Source: a virus. From it: a stretch of 64,000 nucleotides of DNA. The notes beneath the pieces were generated by a model, which saw only the letters and a program-made list of their open reading frames with translations, made no database searches and was not told where the DNA came from. The stretch spans positions 31,381-95,380 of IMG/VR virus record IMGVR_UViG_3300017991_000008; one strand, 5' to 3'. The position numbers and the translations under genes were made by a program. Of this stretch, positions 16,853 through 25,367 are shown one piece after another. Numbering within the stretch: the stretch's first letter is position 1; the number at the start of each line of letters is the position of its first letter.

Positions 16853-19402
16853 ATGCATATGCCAGATTTTTATTTCGAGCAGTTAGTCACAGAGGCTTTT
16901 TTGGACCTGGTCTTTGGCTGGGTTGAAGAAGCTGATCTGGCGATTCGACAAGACATTCTCAATCCGTTAAACGGATCGGGGGATCCCAGGGGAGCCATCC
17001 ACAGGGGTGGAGAAGTAACCCCCACAGCGGCACCGTCCATGGCTGTTAAGGCTGCTGCGATCTATGCCACAGATCCAGATGGCAGGCGGGTGTATTGGGG
17101 ATCGGAACAAAATGTGGATTGTTCGGTAGACTACCTCGGGGTGACTACGGATGTTTCCACAGGTGGGAACGAAAAATATCTAGGCATATTTGCCGAGTTT
17201 GATCGAGAACTCACCGAGCAAAAGATAGATGGCAATGGTGTACCGGTATGGACACAACAGCTAGAGTCCTTTGACATTAAGGTGTACCAGGGAACCGAAG
17301 CCACCATTGGCTCCGCATTGCCACCCACGACACCCACCGGCATGATTCGGTTGGCCAATGTCCGTCTGGTGTACAATCAGACACAGATATTGACAGCGGA
17401 CATTGAATACGACACGGCTAGCTACCTCCGTGAAGACTGGGTACGCATGACCGGGGCCGAGCTTGGTGATTTTGTACACGGTATTCCATCGGAAGCTATT
17501 GAGGAATTGTTCGTCTGGTTGGATGACGTGGCTGCCGGTAACGCCACATTCACATCAACGTCCAATTGGCATGACGGATCTTCAATTGCGTCTACAGTGG
17601 TGGCTGGCGCCATAAATGAAATAGTATCCGATCTTGCAGCAACAGCAGGTGCGGACAGGGTAGGGGCTGCTGCTCATACTACGTCCGGGGGATATGCCGA
17701 TCTAGCCGCTGGATCTGTACAAGACCAGCATAACTCTTTAGCCGATGATATTGACGGTCATATTGCTGGAGGGGCTCCAAATCACCCGGCAACTGCTATT
17801 ACGACCGCGGCAGATACGACGGTGTTGATGTATTTCGACGACGTCTCATTTCAAGCTGTGGGAACAACCCTAACCAACGAGGACGACGGCCAGTGTGTTG
17901 TTGCGGAGTATCTAAGCGACAACCATATCCGGGTCAGGGATGTTACTGGCACATGGACACCGGGGGCTGGTGTAGATGTGGGTGGTTCCTATGTAGCCGC
18001 CGAATTCTACTATAATGGTCAAGAAGGGGATCCGGAAAACCTGGCAACCAGTGAGGTTCAAACTGAACTCGAAAAGGCTTTTGTTGCGATAAACGCCCGT
18101 GCCAAGGTGGATCAACGTGAGAGAATAACAGAGAGGTGGAACTTTGATGCTCCACTAACTGTGAACGGTCCAATGCACGTAACAAGTCTGCTTGGAGGTA
18201 CATACCCTAACCTGCCGCTTGAGGACTTGATTGTAAAGAAGGGTTCCGATTCTGTGATCCAGTCGTTAGCCTACGAGTTCCAGGAGACAGTCGGGGCCAC
18301 AAATGTCAACGACATGTGCAAAGGTATCGTCTACAACCTGGGCGGCCAGAAGAACCAGCGTCCCTGTATCTATGTTTCGGGTTACGATGATAACTCAATT
18401 CAGCAGTTGTGGATTGAGGACGACGACGAAGACATAAATGAGCAAACCGTTCCTATAGTTGTGGACGCGGTGGGAACACCGTTACCATCCGGTGACAACG
18501 TCGCTGCTCTTGCTTGTAATGGTGAAAAGTTGTTCATTCTTGTAGACGACGATGGCGCTGGAACCGATGCTTATCTGGTCTGTCTCAATATGAAACGCCG
18601 CGGTGAGTGGGAATGGACCTACGATCTGACCGGGTTTGACTGTGGCTCGGCACCATACAAAAGGTCTAATATGCAGGCAGACGCAAACTACGTCTGGATG
18701 TGTTTTGGTGGTGAGGCCGCGGATGGTACACCTCTGGCCAGGTTGAATGTAGATGGGACAAACATCCAGAGCGGTTCGGGAGACTGGAGCACTGCCGGTT
18801 ATACGCCTTGCGGTGGATTCAGCGTCACGGAAAGCCGTATATGGTTCACGGTTGATCAATTATTAGGGAATAACTGCTATCTGGTCGCAGCAACGTTGAC
18901 CTGTGGAGCTCCCGGCGTTGGAACCACACTCTTAAACGGGGCCGGGTTGAAATGTCGTAGTATAGCAACACCTGGTCGATTTGTGGTGTGTCCATTGGAT
19001 ACAGGAACAGCAACACCTGATGCCAATGTGTATGTCCGGGACACCGTCGGTGACATAGATGGGTTACAACTAACACTTCAAAATCTTCGAGAAGGGGAAG
19101 TACCAGTTAGGGTGACATTTGATGGTCACTATCTGTGGTTTAAGTGTGTGGGGTATTACACCGGCAACGCCGATTCTGGTCCCTCTAAGCAGTGTTTAAT
19201 TCCTGTACATTTGAGCCAAATTCAAGGAGCATCACAGGATATATTTGAACCCAGATTCTTCGTGGAGGCTCCAACCACTACCGGCAATTCGACTAATACA
19301 GGTTTGGTTCTTGCCTGGGGGCCTGGTATTTGGATGACGCCCAGTATCGGAGACCAGCAAGTTGTGTCGGTTCAGATGGGAACTGGGTTGATCATAAATT
19401 AG
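16853..19402 (+). CDS. Tail fibre / receptor-binding protein with C-terminal propeller-like region
   Basis: 849 residues and the last big structural gene of the module. The N-terminal about 230 residues are typical of fibre attachment domains (FYFEQLVTEAFLDLVFGWVEEAD at the start; SFDIKVYQGTE). The middle contains fibre-like low-complexity (SDLAATAGADRVGAAAH, DDIDGHIAGGAPNHPATAI) as in tail fibre shafts. From about residue 450 to the end, repeated strands with W, D and G (ACNGEKLFILVDDDG, ADANYVWMCFGGEA, TFDGHYLWFKCVGY) spaced about 45-60 residues apart look like blades of a beta-propeller, a plausible receptor-binding head. It directly follows the gpI-like gene, as fibres do in P2/Mu. Confidence 0.7.
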   Translation: MHMPDFYFEQLVTEAFLDLVFGWVEEADLAIRQDILNPLNGSGDPRGAIHRGGEVTPTAAPSMAVKAAAIYATDPDGRRVYWGSEQNVDCSVDYLGVTTDVSTGGNEKYLGIFAEFDRELTEQKIDGNGVPVWTQQLESFDIKVYQGTEATIGSALPPTTPTGMIRLANVRLVYNQTQILTADIEYDTASYLREDWVRMTGAELGDFVHGIPSEAIEELFVWLDDVAAGNATFTSTSNWHDGSSIASTVVAGAINEIVSDLAATAGADRVGAAAHTTSGGYADLAAGSVQDQHNSLADDIDGHIAGGAPNHPATAITTAADTTVLMYFDDVSFQAVGTTLTNEDDGQCVVAEYLSDNHIRVRDVTGTWTPGAGVDVGGSYVAAEFYYNGQEGDPENLATSEVQTELEKAFVAINARAKVDQRERITERWNFDAPLTVNGPMHVTSLLGGTYPNLPLEDLIVKKGSDSVIQSLAYEFQETVGATNVNDMCKGIVYNLGGQKNQRPCIYVSGYDDNSIQQLWIEDDDEDINEQTVPIVVDAVGTPLPSGDNVAALACNGEKLFILVDDDGAGTDAYLVCLNMKRRGEWEWTYDLTGFDCGSAPYKRSNMQADANYVWMCFGGEAADGTPLARLNVDGTNIQSGSGDWSTAGYTPCGGFSVTESRIWFTVDQLLGNNCYLVAATLTCGAPGVGTTLLNGAGLKCRSIATPGRFVVCPLDTGTATPDANVYVRDTVGDIDGLQLTLQNLREGEVPVRVTFDGHYLWFKCVGYYTGNADSGPSKQCLIPVHLSQIQGASQDIFEPRFFVEAPTTTGNSTNTGLVLAWGPGIWMTPSIGDQQVVSVQMGTGLIIN

Positions 19403-19432
19403 TTAGAATATGGGGGCAGGAAGGGTTTGGCA

Positions 19433-19972
19433 ATGGCCGATGACAGGGGCTTTTATAGCATGACGAGAGACAGCAGCGAAGAAAAGGTAACCCTTGCCAC
19501 TCTGGGAACGAAGATGGACACCATGGCCGCAACCCTTGTTTCTGTAGACAAAAATGTCCGGGATCTAAGTATTGCGCAAGCAAAGACAGAGCAATCGGTG
19601 AAATCATCTTGGCATGATATTAACACCTTGAAGAAAACAATATCTGAGATCCCCGAAACCTTTAATAAGGGTATAAAAGAGCATGCGGAGGAATGTATAG
19701 CCAGGGAACGTGCTCGCAATAAGGCAATAACCTCTGATTCGGACACAAAAATTGTACGACCAGATGATTCTCAAATAGTACCTTTGCTAGCCAGAGAACC
19801 TCTATCACAAAGTAATTTCAATATTTCAAAGGGGCTTTTGAAGTGGATGATAATTGGATTTATTATTCTTGGGGCTGGATTCGTTGGAGCCGGCATAGTA
19901 ATAGGAGCCACCGTTCAAAATGCACCACAAAATGCCGGTGAGATTTTAAAACCCATAATTCAAAGAAAATAA
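19433..19972 (+). CDS. Coiled-coil protein with C-terminal membrane segment
   Basis: 179 residues from ATG 19433, with AGGAAGG about seven bases upstream. Residues about 15-75 form a coiled coil (heptad-like KMDTMAATLVSVDKNVRDLS), and residues about 140-165 form one strong transmembrane segment (LLKWMIIGFIILGAGFVGAG). The layout (coiled coil, then one membrane span near the C-terminus) resembles XhlA-type phage membrane proteins that act with holins, though it is longer. It closes the tail module and precedes the promoter at 19992. A role in lysis or at the membrane is an inference. Confidence 0.55.
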   Translation: MADDRGFYSMTRDSSEEKVTLATLGTKMDTMAATLVSVDKNVRDLSIAQAKTEQSVKSSWHDINTLKKTISEIPETFNKGIKEHAEECIARERARNKAITSDSDTKIVRPDDSQIVPLLAREPLSQSNFNISKGLLKWMIIGFIILGAGFVGAGIVIGATVQNAPQNAGEILKPIIQRK

Positions 19973-20019
19973 AAAAAGTGTGTTTTGCGTATTGATTCTT
20001 CGCAAAAAATGTGTAAAAT
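19966..20019 (+). promoter_or_regulatory. sigma70-type promoter with upstream A-tract
   Basis: TTGATT (19992-19997) and TAAAAT (20014-20019) are separated by 16 bases, followed by ATAAATA. An A-tract, AATAAAAAAAGTGTG, lies just upstream and could act as an UP element. The same upstream A-tract, 16-base spacer and downstream ATAAATA recur at 56690 and 59547. The promoter would read the HTH regulator and recombination genes after a leader of about 70 bases. Confidence 0.65.
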
Positions 20020-20095
20020 ATAAATAAGCTGGTTGTTTTGGGTTGACGGTTGTCAGCCACGTGCCGTGTGAGTATCAGTCCGGGGAGGTAACTGT

Positions 20096-20593
20096 ATGGA
20101 GATTAGGACAATAGATGTAGCAAAAAAAGTGGACCAGATAAGGGTGGACAAGGCAATGGCTGTGAGCGAGTTTTCTCGATCTCTTGGTGTTCACGAAAAC
20201 ACCATGAGATACTTTCTGAGCAAGAACAACCCCAGGTTGTCCAACGTCTGCGACATAGCAGAAAAACTAGGTGTTTCTGTTGCCTACCTAATATCGGAAG
20301 ATTCAAAGGATCGTGCGTTGTATCTGGTTTATGACGAGAACGGTAAGCAGGTGAAACCAAATGTCACAGCCAGAGTACGCATGATTCTCAAGGAAAGGGA
20401 TCAGTTTATCTCGGACGTAACTAACAGGATAGGCGTGGCAACAAGCTGGTGGTCACCGACGTTGAAACAGAACAACCCAACCATGAAAACGTTGGCAAGA
20501 ATAGCGTATGCTCTACAGGTGGATCCGGTTGACCTGATTATACCGGTCACACATGAAGAGTTCGGAAAAATAATGATACCAAAGGCGGGGTAG
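20096..20593 (+). CDS. Tandem helix-turn-helix (XRE-type) regulator
   Basis: 165 residues with two HTH-like units: residues about 10-65 (AMAVSEFSRSLGVHENTMRYF then NVCDIAEKLGVSVAYLI) and about 85-155 (ISDVTNRIGVATSWWSPTL then TLARIAYALQVDPVDLI). Both follow the XRE pattern of helix 1, recognition helix and the 'L..IA..L.V....L' closing helix. A protein with two such domains could bind a long or double operator on its own. It is the first gene after the promoter at 19992 and has GGGGAGG upstream (20081-20087), so it is a likely early regulator, possibly of its own promoter. No cleavage or cofactor domain is seen. Confidence 0.75.
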   Translation: MEIRTIDVAKKVDQIRVDKAMAVSEFSRSLGVHENTMRYFLSKNNPRLSNVCDIAEKLGVSVAYLISEDSKDRALYLVYDENGKQVKPNVTARVRMILKERDQFISDVTNRIGVATSWWSPTLKQNNPTMKTLARIAYALQVDPVDLIIPVTHEEFGKIMIPKAG

Positions 20594-20617
20594 CAGAAGG
20601 GGAGAGAGCAGAAGACA

Positions 20618-20755
20618 TTGTCAAACAAAAAAAGAAAGACATTAACCCCTGAACAGGAAGAGAAGGTGAATAAAGCCTTTGAGGTTTTTTACGACACCAC
20701 CTTAACCAAAAAAGAAAAACGGAAAAGGTTGAGGGCTCTACGAATCAGAGGGTAA
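20618..20755 (+). CDS. Small basic protein, TTG start
   Basis: 45 residues, highly charged (Lys/Arg-rich, ending KRLRALRIRG). Starts at TTG 20618 after GGGGAGAGAG and runs to TAA 20753-20755, 12 bases before the YqaJ gene. Without it, 174 bases would be left empty between two tightly packed genes. The helix pattern TPEQEEKVNKAFEVFYDTTL is protein-like. Function unknown. Confidence 0.45.
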   Translation: MSNKKRKTLTPEQEEKVNKAFEVFYDTTLTKKEKRKRLRALRIRG

Positions 20756-20767
20756 CCGGAGAAACAC

Positions 20768-21766
20768 ATGTCCACAGAATTATTTCGACAGGAACGTGCG
20801 GGACAGATCCGTGCTTCAGAGTGTTGCGTGTTAATGGGGTGCGAGGGGTACGATGGCAAGATCGCCTTTGACCTATTTTTGGAGTTGAAAAAGGGGGTAG
20901 GGTTTGAACCTGTTTCCAGTTATGATTCCGACAGTGACGAGCACGTTGAGTACGAATCCGATGACATACGCCGTGGCAATCTATACGAGCCCTTTGCTCT
21001 GCGTTTTGCATCCGAGGATCTAGAGATAGGAATCGATTTTGCCAAAGACAAGGACGACGGCATTAGACGGTTCTCTCGCCGGCATCCCAAGCATAAATTC
21101 ATGGGAGCAATGCCGGACGGGGTATTTGAAGACGGATGGATAGCCGAGGCAAAGTGTCCCAGACCCCATGTTCTAAGGAAGCAATTAGAGGAAGGTCCCT
21201 ACGAAAAGTTCATCTGGCAGATGACCATGCAACTGGCGTGTTATCCCGAAGCACCTGGGGCTAGGTTTATTCTGTATGATTGTGTGGAATGTCGTTCGTA
21301 CGTGTACCAGTTTCCCAGGGAGGCCATGAAGATAGAGGCTCTTGAGAAGCGTTGTGTGGATTTTTGGACACGCCATATAGAAGGGGACGAGCCCTTTTCT
21401 CAGGACGATTGGGACAAGCCGGTACCAGTGCCACCGGTTAACCCTTTAAAGCAAGCAGATTACACTGTCGTGGCAGGGAGGGCATGGTCTGAAACCGTTC
21501 GGAGGTTTGTGAAGTCTAAAAATACGATCAAGGCTGCGGAGATAGATCTCGACGCGGCAAAGACAATGATAGCAGACAGTGCACAGGCTGTCGGGCTCGA
21601 GAAGATCAAGGTGGACGGGCATAGGTTCCTGGTTCGATACGCAACTAGAAGGTCTCTGGACAAAAGGTCTGTGAAGGCTGATTATCCAGATTTGGATTTT
21701 GACAAATATATGCGGGACGGGAAACCGTTCCTGGAAGTGAGACACTACCCACCGGGTAGAAGCTAA
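20768..21766 (+). CDS. YqaJ-type viral recombinase / lambda Exo-like exonuclease
   Basis: 332 residues. Motifs in order: an Arg-Ala-Ser-E start-of-core (IRASECCVLMGC) near residue 16; RRGNLYEPFALRF near 75; the metal-binding D-x(n)-E-x-K pair in MPDGVFEDGWIAEAK (about 115-130); and YEKFIWQMTMQLACY near 150, matching the conserved Q..W-x-Q-x-Q-x-Q region of YqaJ/Exo nucleases. Such enzymes resect double-stranded DNA 5'-3' and hand single strands to an annealase. The next gene is RecT-like, forming the classic two-gene recombination pair. Confidence 0.88.
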   Translation: MSTELFRQERAGQIRASECCVLMGCEGYDGKIAFDLFLELKKGVGFEPVSSYDSDSDEHVEYESDDIRRGNLYEPFALRFASEDLEIGIDFAKDKDDGIRRFSRRHPKHKFMGAMPDGVFEDGWIAEAKCPRPHVLRKQLEEGPYEKFIWQMTMQLACYPEAPGARFILYDCVECRSYVYQFPREAMKIEALEKRCVDFWTRHIEGDEPFSQDDWDKPVPVPPVNPLKQADYTVVAGRAWSETVRRFVKSKNTIKAAEIDLDAAKTMIADSAQAVGLEKIKVDGHRFLVRYATRRSLDKRSVKADYPDLDFDKYMRDGKPFLEVRHYPPGRS

Positions 21767-21776
21767 AGGAGAAGAC

Positions 21777-22757
21777 ATGAACGATTCACACAGTGGAGGG
21801 ATCCAGGTATTCAGCACAACCAAGTCTATTTTAAAGAAGTACGAGAACAGTATGAAGTCAGTACTTCCGGCCAGTATCGATATTGACAGGATCAAGGGTA
21901 TTGTGTTTGAGGCTGTGAGAAACAAGCCCAAAGACATGGCCAAGATCTTTACAACGTCCACCGGTCAGGCTTCTTTCATTACGGCAGTGATCAGGTCGGC
22001 CAAGGTGGGGCTGGCACCAGACGGCCAGGTGGCGGCCATTGTCCCTCGCAGGGTAAAGAACGTCTGGATGGCCAACTTCGAACCCATGTGGAGAGGGCTA
22101 GCTGTGCTTGCGTACAACTCGGGACAGGTGAAAGCAATCCGGGGGGACTACGTGTACACCGAGGACGAGTTTGAGTACGAGGACGGGCTTTATGTTAAGC
22201 TCAGGCACAAGAAAGCACCCAAGCCGGATCGGGGCAAGCTAATGGCGGCCTGGGCAGTTGTGGAAACTATCCATGGGGGACTCATACCGAAGGTGGTTTA
22301 CCAGTTCGACGTGGACAGGGCCAGACAGGGGGTTACCCACTCAACCAACCCGAGAGCGGCAGAGAACCAATGGGACGCCGAGATGTGGCGCAAGACGGCA
22401 TACAAGCAAGCACTAGCCACGGCTCCAATGTCAGACGAGCTCAGAACCGCAATAGTGTCCGATGACCAGGGGGTAGCAGCGGAACTATCTGGTGACGAGG
22501 GCATGATTATCGATATCGACCCAGTGATAGGAGACGACGAGGATTTTGACGGAGCAGGGGAGATGTCAGACGCTGAATTGACCATGGCCATGTCTGCGGA
22601 AGCTGCCCAGAAACCCAAAGAAGAACCGGCGCCACATATACAGGAACCGATAACAAAACCCGAACCTGAGAATGAGCCTGAACCTGCTGGGTTACCTGGG
22701 ATTCCCAAAAATACCAGTAATCAAAACACGGAGATATCGAAAAGCAGGGATTTTTAG
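21777..22757 (+). CDS. recT: RecT-type single-strand annealing protein
   Basis: 326 residues. The RecT core lies in residues 15-240: LPASIDIDRIKGIVFEAVRN, SFITAVIRSAKVGLAPDG (the usual 'A...GL.PdG..a...P'), FEPMWRGLAVLAYNSGQV (the 'Q..Y.G...LA..SG' block) and a later YTE-DEFEYEDG. The C-terminal about 80 residues are acidic and Pro/Glu-rich and likely disordered, as in many RecT proteins that bind SSB-like partners. RecT pairs complementary single strands for phage recombination. It follows the YqaJ nuclease by 10 bases and has AAAGGAG upstream. Confidence 0.9.
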   Translation: MNDSHSGGIQVFSTTKSILKKYENSMKSVLPASIDIDRIKGIVFEAVRNKPKDMAKIFTTSTGQASFITAVIRSAKVGLAPDGQVAAIVPRRVKNVWMANFEPMWRGLAVLAYNSGQVKAIRGDYVYTEDEFEYEDGLYVKLRHKKAPKPDRGKLMAAWAVVETIHGGLIPKVVYQFDVDRARQGVTHSTNPRAAENQWDAEMWRKTAYKQALATAPMSDELRTAIVSDDQGVAAELSGDEGMIIDIDPVIGDDEDFDGAGEMSDAELTMAMSAEAAQKPKEEPAPHIQEPITKPEPENEPEPAGLPGIPKNTSNQNTEISKSRDF

Positions 22758-22762
22758 GCTTG

Positions 22763-22883
22763 ATGAAGTACAGGTGCTAGTCTAGTGTAGATTACACCGG
22801 GGGCACCTGTCCTTCATGGGCTGCTACAGACCGGGTCTTCTCCCCCGCGTGAAAAGTTTGTAGCGGTCTATCAAGGGCAGGTG
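22763..22883 (+). ncRNA. Candidate structured RNA / leader between recT and the replication initiator
   Basis: A 169-base gap without a gene holds several pairings visible by eye. Long stem: ATGAAG-x-ACAGGTGC (22763-22777) with GCACCTGT-x-CTTCAT (22803-22817), 14 pairs with one mismatch. Inside its loop GTGTA (22785-22789) pairs with TACAC (22793-22797). Next, GCTACA (22823-22828) can pair with TGTAGC (22859-22864), or GACC (22829-22832) with GGTC (22865-22868), and CGGG (22832-22835) with CCCG (22844-22847). A second CAGGTG at 22878-22883 could compete for the first stem. Mutually exclusive pairings like these are what a switch would need. No terminator tail is seen. Confidence 0.5.
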
Positions 22884-22926
22884 TTAAGTGAGACGATGAA
22901 GACTACTCAACTAAAAGGAAACGCAG

Positions 22927-24015
22927 ATGAGACCACCATTCACGTGCGTTTATCGCGAGATCTGGGATGAAGAACGGTTCTGGGATTTGTCCGACAGTGG
23001 CAAACTGGTTTATTTCTATACACTCACCACCACCCTGGGCAACGGTCTCGGGTGTTTCAAAGCCGGAATCGGAGCGATGGTGGAAGAGTCTCGAATGTTG
23101 GAGGAAACGTTCAAGGAAGGTTTTCAGCAATGTTTAAAGGCTGGCTTCTTTGAATACGACGAATATTACAGGGTATTGTTCCTGCCAAACTATCTGAAAC
23201 GCAACGCACCAATGAACCCCAATGGGCTAATGGCGATAGGTAAAGACTTCGTCAAAATACCCGATTCCATGCTAAAAGTTAAGTGTTATCAATCTGTTAA
23301 GAATTGGGTAGACAGCAAGGGGGACAAGTTTATGGAGGCGTTTGTGATAACGTTTGGCCAAGAACCTGGCAATGTTCCCGGGAATGTTACGGGGAACGTT
23401 CCCGTCAACGATCTGGAAACGTATTCCCAGTCCCAGTCCAATTCCAAGTCCGATAGATATATATCAAATAATAATGACATAACTGTAAAACAAGAACAAA
23501 TTGTAACGGTTCCAGAGAGTAACTATGATAGATCCAGTTTGAAACCGATCAGTCGAAAGCTCGGGGACATACTGTACACATATTTTGCCCACCTGGGACA
23601 GTTTCAATGTGACGATTGGGCGGTTCGTCTCAACTCGGAGTTTGGGAAACATCTGGACCTGCCGGCTCTGTTTACAGAGATGGGAAAGACCTATGAGGGA
23701 AACCAGAAGAAGGTGGTACCGGGGAAGGAATGGGGACACTTCCGTCTGTGGTGTAGAAATGCAATGATGGGTGGGAAAGAGTTCCAGTTGGAATCCAAGA
23801 ACGGAGAGAAGGTCAACCAGGGTGTTGACATCTTCAAGTCCAAGAGTGGCAGACAGCGTTTCGTTGGTTTGTTTAAAGAAGCCGGTAAGACCATTGAAGA
23901 GTGCGTTGAGACGGCATCCGAGGACGGATCCGTTCCTGGTAGTATGATTTTACAATGGCAAAAAGATCTGGAAGAATATGAACAAGAGTTGAAGGAGGCT
24001 GGTGGTGGCGAGTAA
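22927..24015 (+). CDS. Replication initiator / DnaD-like helicase loader
   Basis: 362 residues. The N-terminal about 100 residues fit the winged-helix domain of phage replisome organisers: EERFWDLSDSGKLVYFYTLT, a Gly-Cys turn with GCFKAGIGAMVEES, and a FLPNYLKRN end. A Thr/Asn/Ser-rich linker (with repeated PGNV steps) spans about 150-200, and a second helical domain covers about 210-290 with a DnaD-like end (VVPGKEWGHFRLWCRNAMM). Such proteins bind the origin and load the replicative helicase. It directly precedes the DnaB-like gene and overlaps it by 14 bases. The start ATG 22927 has AAAGGAA upstream. Confidence 0.7.
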   Translation: MRPPFTCVYREIWDEERFWDLSDSGKLVYFYTLTTTLGNGLGCFKAGIGAMVEESRMLEETFKEGFQQCLKAGFFEYDEYYRVLFLPNYLKRNAPMNPNGLMAIGKDFVKIPDSMLKVKCYQSVKNWVDSKGDKFMEAFVITFGQEPGNVPGNVTGNVPVNDLETYSQSQSNSKSDRYISNNNDITVKQEQIVTVPESNYDRSSLKPISRKLGDILYTYFAHLGQFQCDDWAVRLNSEFGKHLDLPALFTEMGKTYEGNQKKVVPGKEWGHFRLWCRNAMMGGKEFQLESKNGEKVNQGVDIFKSKSGRQRFVGLFKEAGKTIEECVETASEDGSVPGSMILQWQKDLEEYEQELKEAGGGE

Positions 24016-25354
24016 AAATCATAGGCCCAGGGTGGAGGGCAGGGTTCCACCTTACAGCCAGGAGGCTGAGACAGCAGTAATAGGGTCCATTCTCTTAAAT
24101 AACGATTGCCTGAACCAAGTATTATCTTCTCTTTCAACAGAGGACTTTTATGCTGAAGCCAACCGAAGGATCTATGAGGCAATTAAGGAACTACACGGTA
24201 CCGGATCCCCTATCGACCATGTGACACTCGGTCAGTATCTAAGTGACAAGGGCGATCTTGAGAAAATAGGTGGGGCAGTGTCCCTGGCTCGAATCACAGA
24301 TGCCGTGGCTACCATGGCTAATGTTGAGTACTACGCAAGGATCGTTCGAGAGAAGGCTAGCCTGCGAGCTCTTATTTACACGGCCCAGGAGATAGCCGCT
24401 AAGGGGCTAGGTGGAAGTTTTGAATCCACAGAAGATTTTATAGCGGAAAGTAGGTCATCGATTATTGAGGTGGCAGCTCAATCTGTTATGGAAGACGGTG
24501 GTCCCACTCACATTGCCCAGGGAATAAAGAATATCTTTTGCCGCGCGGAAAAGGGAGAAACAGCGGTTGAATATTTAAATTTTGGGTTTGGTGGACTACG
24601 GGTCCGCAAGAAGATCCCGACGATCATTGGTGGACGTCCGTCCAATTTGAAATCCATGATTGCCTTAAATGCGTCCATTAATATGGGGAGACAGAAACAC
24701 CGGGGTTTGGTTTTTAATTTAGAAGACGAGGAAGACACACTTTGGGCCAGAGCGTTGGCGTCTGCTTCCATGGTGGATTTGGGCAAAATCGAAGACAACA
24801 AGATGGCTGCAGAGGATTGGCCCAGGTTGATCGAAGGGGCAAACCAACTGTCCACGCTTCCTATTTGGTGTTATGACAAGACACGGGTGTCGTCGGAATG
24901 GATTTATCACAAGGCTGCTGTGCACAAGGAACGCCACGGTCTCGACTGGATCATAGTCGATTATTTACAGCTAATGAGAGACAAGGGGGCTGACCGGTAC
25001 GACCGATTCTCGAATTCGGTGGAGGGTCTCACGGAGGTGGCTAGGGTTCTAGGCGTTGCCATGATTATTATTAGCCAGATAAAACGACCCAAAAACCTGT
25101 CTCCAGGGGTTGTTCCCAATCCACCCACAGAAGAGGAACTCAAAGAAACTGGAGCTCTCGAGCAGGCGGGGAAGACAATCTACTTGTCCCACTATCCGTC
25201 ACACTACGATAAAGAGGGAACGAACCCGAATTGTGACCCGACCAGGGTGAGAATAGAAACAGCAAAACAGAGCAACGGCCCCTGCGGTGTCAGGTGGTGT
25301 TCCTGTGACCCGAGGAGAATGTGGGTAGGGGACAAGGCTGTTGCCGATTATTAA
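24002..25354 (+). CDS. dnaB: Replicative DNA helicase, DnaB family
   Basis: 450 residues. N-terminal domain of DnaB (PYSQEAETAVIGSILLN, about 17-35), linker, and RecA-like C-terminal domain from about residue 180. The Walker A region reads IGGRPSNLKS, where the usual Gly before the Lys (GMGK) is Leu, which is odd; Lys and Ser are kept. Walker B is DWIIVDYLQLM, followed by VEGLTEVARVLGVAMIIISQ, the classic DnaB motif 3 (QL/..Q.nR). An insert with Cys (PNCDP, CGVRWCSCDP) marks the C-terminus. It would unwind DNA at the phage fork. Start is GTG 24002 or 24005, both close to GGAGG at 23994-23998. See the finding on its Walker A. Confidence 0.88.
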   Translation: MVASKNHRPRVEGRVPPYSQEAETAVIGSILLNNDCLNQVLSSLSTEDFYAEANRRIYEAIKELHGTGSPIDHVTLGQYLSDKGDLEKIGGAVSLARITDAVATMANVEYYARIVREKASLRALIYTAQEIAAKGLGGSFESTEDFIAESRSSIIEVAAQSVMEDGGPTHIAQGIKNIFCRAEKGETAVEYLNFGFGGLRVRKKIPTIIGGRPSNLKSMIALNASINMGRQKHRGLVFNLEDEEDTLWARALASASMVDLGKIEDNKMAAEDWPRLIEGANQLSTLPIWCYDKTRVSSEWIYHKAAVHKERHGLDWIIVDYLQLMRDKGADRYDRFSNSVEGLTEVARVLGVAMIIISQIKRPKNLSPGVVPNPPTEEELKETGALEQAGKTIYLSHYPSHYDKEGTNPNCDPTRVRIETAKQSNGPCGVRWCSCDPRRMWVGDKAVADY

Positions 25355-25367
25355 AGGAAGGTGACCA

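Noticed and set aside
22758-22926. preQ1-type riboswitch
   Set aside because: No preQ1-I hairpin with A-rich tail; the region is far from the 7-deazaguanine genes. The structure needs another explanation.
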